From NCBI RefSeq assembly GCF_000443165.1, contig NZ_ATJV01000061.1, positions 1 through 33,271 on the forward strand: a DNA stretch of 33,271 bases, given 5' to 3'. Both the position numbers and the translations under genes were made by a program. Numbering within the stretch: position 1 is the stretch's first letter; every line of letters begins with the position of its first letter. The notes below the pieces were generated by a model that saw only the letters and a list, made by a program, of their open reading frames with translations, had not been told where the DNA came from and searched no databases. Source of the DNA: Thauera terpenica 58Eu (GTDB taxonomy: Bacteria > Pseudomonadota > Gammaproteobacteria > Burkholderiales > Rhodocyclaceae). Positions 6,859-13,513 of the stretch are shown here, one piece after another.

Positions 6859-9066
6859 ATGGCATCGAGTGACGTAGCCCCCCCTCCGCAACCCTTCAGC
6901 ACGCCGCCGTCGAGCGTGCTCTCGCTCGACTTTCAGGCGCTCAAGGCCAAGCTGCAGACCTATCTGCGGCCCGAGGACGTGGGCCGCGTCGAAGCCGCCT
7001 ATCATTTCTCTGCCGACGCCCATGCCGGACAATTCCGCGTCAGTGGCGAGCCCTATGTCAGCCACCCGGTGGCGGTGGCCTCGCTGGTGGCGGACTGGCA
7101 CCTCGACACCCAGGCCCTGATCGCTGCGCTCCTCCATGATGTGATGGAGGACACGCATATCTGCAAGGGGGAGATCGCCGAGCGCTTCGGCAAGGCGGCG
7201 GCCGAGCTCGTCGATGGCTTGTCCAAGCTCGACAAGATCGAGTCGCGCTCGCACGAGGAAGCACAAGCCGAGAACTTCCGCAAGATGCTGCTGGCGATGG
7301 CGAGCGACTTGCGCGTCATCCTCATCAAGCTTGCCGACCGCCTGCACAACATGCGTACGCTGGACCACATGCGTCCGGCCAAGCGCCGCCGCATTGCCAA
7401 CGAGACCCTTGAGATCTACGCGCCGATCGCCAACCGGCTGGGCCTCAACGACCTGTTTCGTGAGCTGCAGGAGCTCTCGTTCACGAACAAATACCCCTTG
7501 CGCTACGAGGTGCTGGCGAAGGCCATCCGTGCCGCCCGCGGCAACCGGCGCGAGGTGGTGAGCAAGATCAGCGTGGCGATCGAGGAGCGGCTGCCGCAGT
7601 GGGGCATAGAGGCCGAGGTCAGCGGGCGCGAGAAGCATCTCTACGGCATCTACCGCAAGATGGTCGAGAAGCGCCTGTCCTTCTCGCAGGTGCTCGACAT
7701 CTATGGCTTTCGCGTCATCGTACGCGACGTGCCGACCTGCTACCTGGCCATGGGTGCGCTGCATTCGATGTACAAGCCGGTGGTGGGCAAGTTCAAGGAC
7801 TACATCGCCATCCCCAAGGCGAACGGCTACCAGAGCTTGCACACGACCCTGATCGGCCCCTTCGGCATGCCGGTCGAGGTGCAGATCCGCACGCGCGAGA
7901 TGCACCACATCGCCGAGAGCGGAGTGGCCTCGCACTGGCTGTACAAGGAAGACGAGAAGACCCTCACCGAGCTGCAGCAAAGGACGCACTCCTGGCTGCA
8001 GTCCTTGCTGGAGTTGCAATCGACTTCGGGCGAGGCCACCGAGTTTCTCGAGCATGTGAAGATCGACCTGTTCCCCGGCGAGGTGTACGTGTTTTCGCCC
8101 CGGGGCACGATCTTTTCGATGACCAAGGGCTCGACGCCGGTCGATTTTGCCTATGCGGTGCACAGCGACATCGGCAACCGTTGCGTCGCCTGTCGCATCA
8201 ATGGCGATCTGATGCCCTTGCGCACCGAGCTGCGCAATGGCGATCAGGTCGAGATCATCACCGCCGCGCACGCCAATCCCAACCCGGCCTGGCTGTCCTA
8301 TGCCCGCACCGGGCGCGCGCGCTCGCAGATCCGTCATTTCATGAAGAACGCTCAGCAGGACGAGTCCGTCGCGCTCGGCGAACGTCTGCTCAACCAGGCC
8401 CTGCGTCCGCACGGCCTCACCCTGGGGCAGATCTCCACCTTTGCCTGGGATCGTTTCCTGCGCGACCGTGGCGGACGCTACAAGAAGGACGTGTTCTCCG
8501 ATCTCGGCCTTGGCCGGCGCCTGCCCGCCATCGTCGCGCGCCGTCTGGCGCAGGCGCAGGACATGGAGTCGGGGCGACCGGACGTGGTCAAGCCCAAGCC
8601 CGCGGGGGCGATTGCCATCCGTGGCTCGGAAGGCATCACGGTGCAGCTGGCGCGTTGCTGCCATCCGATTCCCGGTGATCCGATCATCGGTATGTTGCGC
8701 AAGGGGCAGGGGCTGGAAGTCCACACCCACGACTGCCCCAGCGTGGCCAAGCTGCGCGGTGACCGCGGGCGCTGGGTGGATGTCGAGTGGGAAACGGACA
8801 TGGAGGAACGTCAGTTCGACGTTGGTATCCGCGTGCTGACGCGCAACGCACGCGGCGTGCTGGCGCGGGTGGCGAGTGCCATCGCCGAGGAGGACTGCAA
8901 CATCCAGAGCGTGCATATGGACAATGAGCAAGGTGCTTACACCGCGCTCAACTTCATTTTGCAGGTGCGCGACCGCATGCAGCTGGCACGCGTGATGCGC
9001 GCCGTGCGCCGCGTGCAGGAGGTGGTGCGGATTGGGCGCATAAAGGGTGACGACCGCGCAAGCTGA
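6859..9066 (+). CDS. spoT: Bifunctional (p)ppGpp synthetase/hydrolase, SpoT/Rel type
   Basis: A long RelA/SpoT homologue of 735 residues that makes and degrades the alarmone (p)ppGpp. The HD hydrolase domain is intact (HD at 93-94 in ALLHDVMEDT). The synthetase domain has YGIYRKM, the DIYGFRVIV strand and Glu340 in EVQIRT. The loop KFKD at 311-314 resembles the RxKD signature of bifunctional enzymes rather than the ExDD of monofunctional RelA. A TGS domain (near residues 405-465, FSPRGTIFSMTKGSTPVDFAYAVHS) and a C-terminal ACT domain follow. The ATG at 6859 lies 24 bases after rpoZ. It ends tail to tail with a diguanylate cyclase gene. Only one long RSH gene is visible; a separate relA may exist elsewhere. 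Confidence 0.96.
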   Translation: MASSDVAPPPQPFSTPPSSVLSLDFQALKAKLQTYLRPEDVGRVEAAYHFSADAHAGQFRVSGEPYVSHPVAVASLVADWHLDTQALIAALLHDVMEDTHICKGEIAERFGKAAAELVDGLSKLDKIESRSHEEAQAENFRKMLLAMASDLRVILIKLADRLHNMRTLDHMRPAKRRRIANETLEIYAPIANRLGLNDLFRELQELSFTNKYPLRYEVLAKAIRAARGNRREVVSKISVAIEERLPQWGIEAEVSGREKHLYGIYRKMVEKRLSFSQVLDIYGFRVIVRDVPTCYLAMGALHSMYKPVVGKFKDYIAIPKANGYQSLHTTLIGPFGMPVEVQIRTREMHHIAESGVASHWLYKEDEKTLTELQQRTHSWLQSLLELQSTSGEATEFLEHVKIDLFPGEVYVFSPRGTIFSMTKGSTPVDFAYAVHSDIGNRCVACRINGDLMPLRTELRNGDQVEIITAAHANPNPAWLSYARTGRARSQIRHFMKNAQQDESVALGERLLNQALRPHGLTLGQISTFAWDRFLRDRGGRYKKDVFSDLGLGRRLPAIVARRLAQAQDMESGRPDVVKPKPAGAIAIRGSEGITVQLARCCHPIPGDPIIGMLRKGQGLEVHTHDCPSVAKLRGDRGRWVDVEWETDMEERQFDVGIRVLTRNARGVLARVASAIAEEDCNIQSVHMDNEQGAYTALNFILQVRDRMQLARVMRAVRRVQEVVRIGRIKGDDRAS

Positions 9067-9086
9067 GCGTGGCGCCAGTGCTCAGC
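9062..9086. terminator. Hairpin spanning both stop codons of convergent spoT and GGDEF genes
   Basis: GCTGAGC (9062-9068) and GCTCAGC (9080-9086) form a 7-bp stem with an 11-base loop that itself contains the palindrome TGGCGCCA. The stem includes the spoT TGA and the complement of the opposing TGA. There is no T-run, so it is a candidate bidirectional terminator or 3'-end stabiliser rather than a proven one. Confidence 0.4.
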
Positions 9087-10773
9087 CGCTGAATTCGATG
9101 CGGTTGCGCCCGCCGGCCTTGGCGCGGTAAAGCGCCTTGTCGGCATGCAGCAGCGCCTGTTCTTCGGTTTCGCCAGGCTGCACCAGGTGGGCGCCGATGC
9201 TCAGCGTAATCCGGCGCCCATCCGACAATTGCAGTGATTGCTCCGCTTGTGCCCGAATGCGCTCGCCAAGGGTGGCGAGCGTGCTTTGGTCGCATGGCCA
9301 CAGCATGACCAGGAACTCGTCGCCGCCCCAGCGTGCGGCACGGTCGTAGGGGCGGATCTGCGCACGCAGCAGCTTCGCCACTGCCTTCAGCGCCTCGTCA
9401 CCGATCGCATGGCCGAGTTGGTCATTGATTTCCTTGAAGTGGTCGAGGTCGATCCAGATCATCCCGAATGCCGTGTTCTGGCGCACGCCACGGTTGATTT
9501 CTTCGGTGATCAATTCGCTCATGCCGCGCCGGTTGATGAGCCCGGTCAGGTCGTCCACCCGCGCCAGCCGGTTGAGCGCCTCCGTGCGTTCGCTCACGCG
9601 CTGTTCGAGTTCGGCCCGGGTTGTGCTCACGGCCTCGGCCATGGCCTCGAAGTGCTTGATCAGGCTACCGATCTCACCCTTTCCGGAAGGCAGCGCCACC
9701 GGCGTGGGATCATCGTCACGGATCTTCAGGATCGCGCGCTCGAGCGCGGTGATCGGTTGAAAGACCAGGCGGCCAAGGCTGAGGTGGACGATCGCCAGGG
9801 TGAGCAGCAGGGCGGCGGCAAAGGCCAGGGCCGCGATGTTCAGGCGGCTGACCGGCATCAGCTGGTCCAGATCGAGCAAGGTGATCTCGAACCAGCCCAG
9901 TTCGGCCAGGTAGGCGATGCCAGCCAGGTGGCGCTTGCCGCCGACGCTGAAAAAATGGCTCAGAACCGTGGTTGGAGGGCTGGCGCTGGTCGCCAGTTGG
10001 GTCAGCATGGCTCGCAACCGGCTGCGGTCTTCTTCGTGGTCGAGCAGGCGGTAGACGCCTTGTTTGTCGGCGATCGGGCTGGCCGCGCTGGCGTAGGTGA
10101 TCAGGTCGCGGTCGCCGGAAAGCTGGATGGCCCCCCTGTGGTCGACAAAGAGGGTGCGGATGCCCGAAGGCGAAACGTCGACGACATCGCGGATGAAGCT
10201 GTCGAGTTCAAGCCCCGTGCCAACAACGCCGAGGACGCGCTCGCCGTCGCGGAGCAGCACGTTTACCCACAGTTTGGTGACCCCAAGCATGGCGTCCCGA
10301 TTGACGTTGAGGTGGAAGTCACGCCCGTCGCGGATGGTGGCGTAGAACCAGGCGTCCGCTGGCCGGTCCGGGGAGAGGTGGTAGCGCAGTGGCTGATCGA
10401 CGAATTCACGGTTGGCGTTGTTATGGAAATAGGCGCCGGATTCGAGCAGCGCGACGAAGTAGCTTTGATCCTTGAAGTTGGCGCGAAAGCTCTCCATCTC
10501 CACCTGTGCCTGGGCGAAGTTGCTTGCATTGTCGGGCTTGCGTGCCCAGCGCCGCAGCACCGACGAGTCCGCCATCTGGCGCGCGAGTGCGACCTCGCGC
10601 GCAACCGGCTGCAGCAGACGTGCGCTGTCGTAGCGCACCTGCGTCTCTGCCAGGCGCACGCCCCATTGCTCGATGATGCCCTCGGCAATGCGCTGGAACA
10701 CCGCCCACGCGGTGGCCGAGGCGGTCAGCACGAGCAGGGCGGCGAGCAGCAGGAAGCGAGTCTTGAGGTTCAT
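9082..10773 (-). CDS. Membrane diguanylate cyclase with periplasmic Cache-type sensor
   Basis: A 563-residue inner-membrane protein. It has an N-terminal membrane helix (about 7-27), a large periplasmic sensor resembling double-Cache domains (about 30-295), a second membrane helix (about 308-330, AALAFAAALLLTLAIVHLSLG), a HAMP-like linker and coiled coil, and a C-terminal GGDEF domain. The active site GGDEF is intact at 483-487. An RxxD inhibitory site (RPYD, 474-477) sits five residues upstream, so product inhibition by c-di-GMP is expected. It should convert two GTP to c-di-GMP in response to an unknown periplasmic ligand. No EAL domain is present. The gene stands alone, convergent with spoT and divergent from the DUF3460 gene. 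Confidence 0.92.
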   Translation of the reverse strand: MNLKTRFLLLAALLVLTASATAWAVFQRIAEGIIEQWGVRLAETQVRYDSARLLQPVAREVALARQMADSSVLRRWARKPDNASNFAQAQVEMESFRANFKDQSYFVALLESGAYFHNNANREFVDQPLRYHLSPDRPADAWFYATIRDGRDFHLNVNRDAMLGVTKLWVNVLLRDGERVLGVVGTGLELDSFIRDVVDVSPSGIRTLFVDHRGAIQLSGDRDLITYASAASPIADKQGVYRLLDHEEDRSRLRAMLTQLATSASPPTTVLSHFFSVGGKRHLAGIAYLAELGWFEITLLDLDQLMPVSRLNIAALAFAAALLLTLAIVHLSLGRLVFQPITALERAILKIRDDDPTPVALPSGKGEIGSLIKHFEAMAEAVSTTRAELEQRVSERTEALNRLARVDDLTGLINRRGMSELITEEINRGVRQNTAFGMIWIDLDHFKEINDQLGHAIGDEALKAVAKLLRAQIRPYDRAARWGGDEFLVMLWPCDQSTLATLGERIRAQAEQSLQLSDGRRITLSIGAHLVQPGETEEQALLHADKALYRAKAGGRNRIEFSG

Positions 10774-10860
10774 GCAGGCGCTGAGAGCAAGGCGGAGAAA
10801 CCGCGAGCGCTCAGCCTATCACGGTGACCCAGTCCGAGCGCGGCAGTGCAGCGCGTGTGC

Positions 10861-10869
10861 TGATAGAAT
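10861..10869 (+). promoter_or_regulatory. Candidate extended -10 promoter for the DUF3460 gene
   Basis: TGATAGAAT at 10861-10869 combines a TGn extension with TAGAAT (5/6 match to TATAAT). No good -35 lies at normal spacing, as is common for extended -10 promoters. Predicted start near 10876, about 20 bases before the gene and upstream of a GAGG ribosome site. Sequence inference only. Confidence 0.4.
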
Positions 10870-10895
10870 CCTCAGCTCATTTAGAGGACCTGACC

Positions 10896-11084
10896 ATGGC
10901 GATGTACGAATCCGAGCACACCAAGTTCATGCGTGAATGGATGGAAAAGAACCCGCAGGAACGCGTCGAGCAAAAGCAAGGTCGTGCCCTGTGGTGGGAC
11001 AAGCCGCAGGTGGTCGAGGAGCGGCAACGCCTGAAAGAAGCCAGCGTGCCGGTCAAGCCTTATTACTACGACGTCAATCACTGA
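10896..11084 (+). CDS. DUF3460 family small protein
   Basis: A 62-residue soluble protein of unknown function. The sequence MYESEHTKFMREWMEKNP followed by RALWWDK and a C-terminal PYYYDVNH matches, from memory, the betaproteobacterial DUF3460 family. It is highly charged, probably helical, with a Trp-rich centre, no signal peptide and no membrane segment. The ATG at 10896 has a GAGG site about 8 bases upstream; a second ATG two codons later (10902) is also possible. An in-frame ATG-less extension to 10824 crosses the likely promoter and is rejected. The next gene starts 19 bases downstream, so it may be co-transcribed with the exonuclease fusion gene. Confidence 0.85.
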   Translation: MAMYESEHTKFMREWMEKNPQERVEQKQGRALWWDKPQVVEERQRLKEASVPVKPYYYDVNH

Positions 11085-11103
11085 GCCTTGTCGCGCTGAA
11101 CGC

Positions 11104-12567
11104 ATGAGCCTGCTCAGGGGTTCGCCGGCTGGCCTGTGCGGGGGGCTGCCATCGCGGCTGGCCTTCATCGATGTCGAGAGTACCGGTGCTCACCCGGTGC
11201 GTGACCGGATCACCGAGATTGCCATCCTCCGCGTCGAGGATGGCGTGCTCGTCGAGCGCTGGGAAAGTCTGGTGCTGCCTGACATCCCCATTCCGCCACT
11301 GATCCAGCGCGTGACCGGAATCAGCAACGACATGGTTGCCGGCGCGCCGCGCTTTGACGCTCTCCTCGAGCGCGTCCAGGGCTTGCTGGCGGGCTGCGTC
11401 TTCGTCGCCCACAACGCGCGCTTCGACTTCGGCTTCATCAAGACGGCGTTCGCGCGCCTGGGGCGCGACTTCGACGCCAGCGTGTTGTGCACCGTCAAGC
11501 TGTCGCGTGCACTCTTTCCCGAACATCATCGGCACGGACTCGATGCCCTCATCGAGCGCCATGGCTTGCAGTGCAGCGCACGCCACCGGGCGATGGGCGA
11601 CACCGAGGCCTTGTGGCAATTCGTGCAGATGGCGCAGGCGCGCTTCGAGCCTGCGGTGCTGGTGCGCGCTGTCGAGCGCGCGATGAAGGCGCCCAGCGCG
11701 CGCGCGCCTGGCTTGGCCGAGGGGCTGCTGGAGGCGGTGCCTGATGTGCCGGGCGTGTATTCCTTCCACGCCGAGCCTGCGCTGCCACCCCCCGGACGCA
11801 CGGATCGCGCACTCTATATCGGTCGGGCGACCAGCTTGCGCGCACGCGTCAAGGAGCATTTCGCGGCCGGCGCGCGCAAGGGCAAGGATGCCGAGCTGCG
11901 CGCGCAGGTGCAGCGCGTGGAGTGGGTCGAGACTGCGGGCGAGCTCGCCGCCTCGCTGCTCGAGGCCGAGCGTGTGAAGGCGCTGCGCCCGCCCTTCAAC
12001 CGCGTGCCCGAGAACAGCGCCGATGCCTTTGCGCTGCGCTGGGTCGGCAATCGCCGCCGCCCGCCCATCCTCGAGCGTGTGCCGATCAGCGGCAGCGATC
12101 CACGGCACTGGAGTGAGCTGTATGGGGTGTTCCGCACTCAGCGCGAGGTTGAAAACCTGCTGCGTGAGCTCGCACTTCTGTACCGTCTGTGTCCACGCCG
12201 GCTGGGCCTGGAGGGCGGGACCCTGGGCGGGTGTTCGGCTTTCGACGCCAGGCGCTGCGCCGGGGTTTGCGCGCGGCGTGAGAGCGCTGCCGAACACGAT
12301 GCCCGCCTGCTGGGCGGATTGGCCTCGACCCGTATCAAGCCCTGGCCCTGGGCGGGGGCGGTGGTGGTGGGGGAGCGCCATGCCGAGAGCGGGCGCGAGG
12401 CGTTTCACGTGTTCGATCACTGGTGCTACCTCGGCACGGTCGAGCAGCGTGAGGCCCTGGCCGGGATCGGCCGTGAGCGCCGCTTCGACCCCGATATGTG
12501 GCGGCTGTTCAGTCGCTGGCTGGCGGTGCCGGGCAGGGCCGAAGGGCTTGAGCCGCTTGTGCCTTGA
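11104..12567 (+). CDS. DEDDh 3'-5' exonuclease fused to UvrC/Cho-like GIY-YIG nuclease
   Basis: A 487-residue fusion. Residues about 18-185 are a DnaQ-type exonuclease with DxE (FIDVESTG), the middle motif HNARFDFGF and HxxxxD (HRAMGDTEAL), so the DEDDh catalytic set is present. Residues about 213-290 are a GIY-YIG domain (PGVYSF...LYIGRATSLRARVKEHF). The following part resembles UvrC/Cho, with the pattern LCPRRLGLEGG then CxxxxxxxCxGxC and ESAAEHDARL. There is no UvrC C-terminal endonuclease or HhH domain. Cho-like proteins incise 3' of lesions, and the exonuclease could resect from the nick; this coupling is inference. Such fusions are often annotated simply as DNA polymerase III epsilon-like. 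The gene ends 10 bases from the convergent Crp/Fnr gene. Confidence 0.88.
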   Translation: MSLLRGSPAGLCGGLPSRLAFIDVESTGAHPVRDRITEIAILRVEDGVLVERWESLVLPDIPIPPLIQRVTGISNDMVAGAPRFDALLERVQGLLAGCVFVAHNARFDFGFIKTAFARLGRDFDASVLCTVKLSRALFPEHHRHGLDALIERHGLQCSARHRAMGDTEALWQFVQMAQARFEPAVLVRAVERAMKAPSARAPGLAEGLLEAVPDVPGVYSFHAEPALPPPGRTDRALYIGRATSLRARVKEHFAAGARKGKDAELRAQVQRVEWVETAGELAASLLEAERVKALRPPFNRVPENSADAFALRWVGNRRRPPILERVPISGSDPRHWSELYGVFRTQREVENLLRELALLYRLCPRRLGLEGGTLGGCSAFDARRCAGVCARRESAAEHDARLLGGLASTRIKPWPWAGAVVVGERHAESGREAFHVFDHWCYLGTVEQREALAGIGRERRFDPDMWRLFSRWLAVPGRAEGLEPLVP

Positions 12568-12577
12568 GGCGGCGGTT

Positions 12578-13270
12578 CTAGTGCGCGGCGGCGCGTCGCA
12601 GCTGCGGCAGGTTGTCGAGCATGAGGCTGCGACGGCCTTGCGGCGTGACCAGCCCGTCGCGCACGAAGCGCGATAGCACGCGTGAAAAGGTCTCGGGTGT
12701 CAGGTTGAGCTGGGCGGCGATGGTCTGCTTGTCGTTGGCGAGGTGAATCTCCGCGTGCTCCACGCCCTCGGGGGCAAGCTGGCTGAGGTATTGCGCAACG
12801 CGCTGGGTGCTGCTGAGCTGGATGCAGAGCTGCATGTGCAACATCATCTCGTAGCTGGCAGCCGCCAGCCGCGTGGTCATGGCCTCGGCAAAGCTGGGTA
12901 CGCTGGCCATGGCTTCGCGGATCAGGGCAATCGGCACGTGCAGCAGGCGGGTGTTGCGTGAGGCTTGCGCCATTGCCATCGCCGGACGGCCGAGCAGGGC
13001 GGCTTCTTCACCGAAGATCTCGCCCGGCCCGGCGATGCGAATCAATTTCTCGTTGCCCGAGGGCGCCAGCAACAGGCATTTCACTTCGCCATCGAGTACC
13101 ACGTGCACACAGTTCGAGATTTCATCGGCCTGGATCAGAATTTCGCCACGATCGGCGCGTACCAACCGGGAGGCGGCGACCAGCCGATGCAGACAGGGGT
13201 TGTCGAGCAGGTCGAAGGGGGTGATCTGTTTGAGGCTGGGGATGCTGGGCGTGGTTTTTTCTCGTTTCAT
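12578..13270 (-). CDS. Crp/Fnr family transcription regulator (FNR/DNR-like DNA recognition)
   Basis: A 230-residue regulator with an N-terminal cyclic-nucleotide-type beta barrel (about 25-140), a dimerisation helix and a C-terminal winged HTH. The recognition helix reads ETFSRVLSRF, with Glu193, Ser196 and Arg197 matching the E--SR pattern of FNR and DNR, so TTGAT-N4-ATCAA half sites are predicted targets. The N-terminal cysteine triad that holds the oxygen-sensing Fe-S cluster in FNR is absent (cysteines are scattered, the first being Cys26). It therefore looks more like a DNR-type or other non-Fe-S sensor. The ATG at 13270 has a GGAGTA site. It is divergent from the NarX-like kinase and is a plausible regulator of nap and ccm. 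Confidence 0.9.
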   Translation of the reverse strand: MKREKTTPSIPSLKQITPFDLLDNPCLHRLVAASRLVRADRGEILIQADEISNCVHVVLDGEVKCLLLAPSGNEKLIRIAGPGEIFGEEAALLGRPAMAMAQASRNTRLLHVPIALIREAMASVPSFAEAMTTRLAAASYEMMLHMQLCIQLSSTQRVAQYLSQLAPEGVEHAEIHLANDKQTIAAQLNLTPETFSRVLSRFVRDGLVTPQGRRSLMLDNLPQLRRAAAH

Positions 13271-13357
13271 TTCGTACTCCTGTCCACATCGATCGAATGT
13301 CGGGACTAGGACGGAGTCTAGACAGGATGGGGGTGGGATCAAACTACCCTGTGTCCT

Positions 13358-13369
13358 CGCGCGCGCGCG
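13358..13369. repeat. Alternating CG tract
   Basis: Twelve bases of strict CG alternation lie 4 bases from the NarL-type site in the divergent promoter region. Such tracts can adopt Z-DNA under negative supercoiling; any role here is speculative. Confidence 0.4.
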
Positions 13370-13373
13370 GAAG

Positions 13374-13389
13374 TACCTCTTAAGGGGTA
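13374..13389. promoter_or_regulatory. NarL/NarP-type 7-2-7 binding site
   Basis: TACCTCT (13374-13380), TA, then AGGGGTA (13383-13389). Both heptamers fit the NarL consensus TACYYMT and its inverse AKRRGTA at every position, with the 2-base spacing required for NarL and NarP dimers. The site lies 104 bases from the Crp/Fnr start codon and 125 bases from the sensor kinase start codon. Imperfect heptamers nearby (TACCCTG at 13345-13351, GGGGGTA near 13470) may add weak sites. It suggests control of one or both divergent genes by the adjacent NarL-like regulator. Confidence 0.6.
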
Positions 13390-13513
13390 TTGGTGGTATA
13401 TCGTAAGTCCTTGTAAACAATTGATTCTACTTGTCGTCCTGGCGCGTTCGGGCGTGCAGTAGGTATATGGGGGTAGGCCTTCGGCCACAGTCGCTACCCG
13501 ATGGAGAAGCCGT

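Noticed and set aside
6580-8931. 783-codon minus-strand open frame opposite spoT
   Set aside because: The plus strand encodes an unmistakable RelA/SpoT protein. The opposite frame has no domain and is His/Asp/Arg-rich, as antisense frames of GC-rich genes are.
13411-13424. TTGTAAACAATTGA in the crp/narXL-like intergenic region as an FNR box
   Set aside because: Only the outer bases match; two positions in each half site are wrong.
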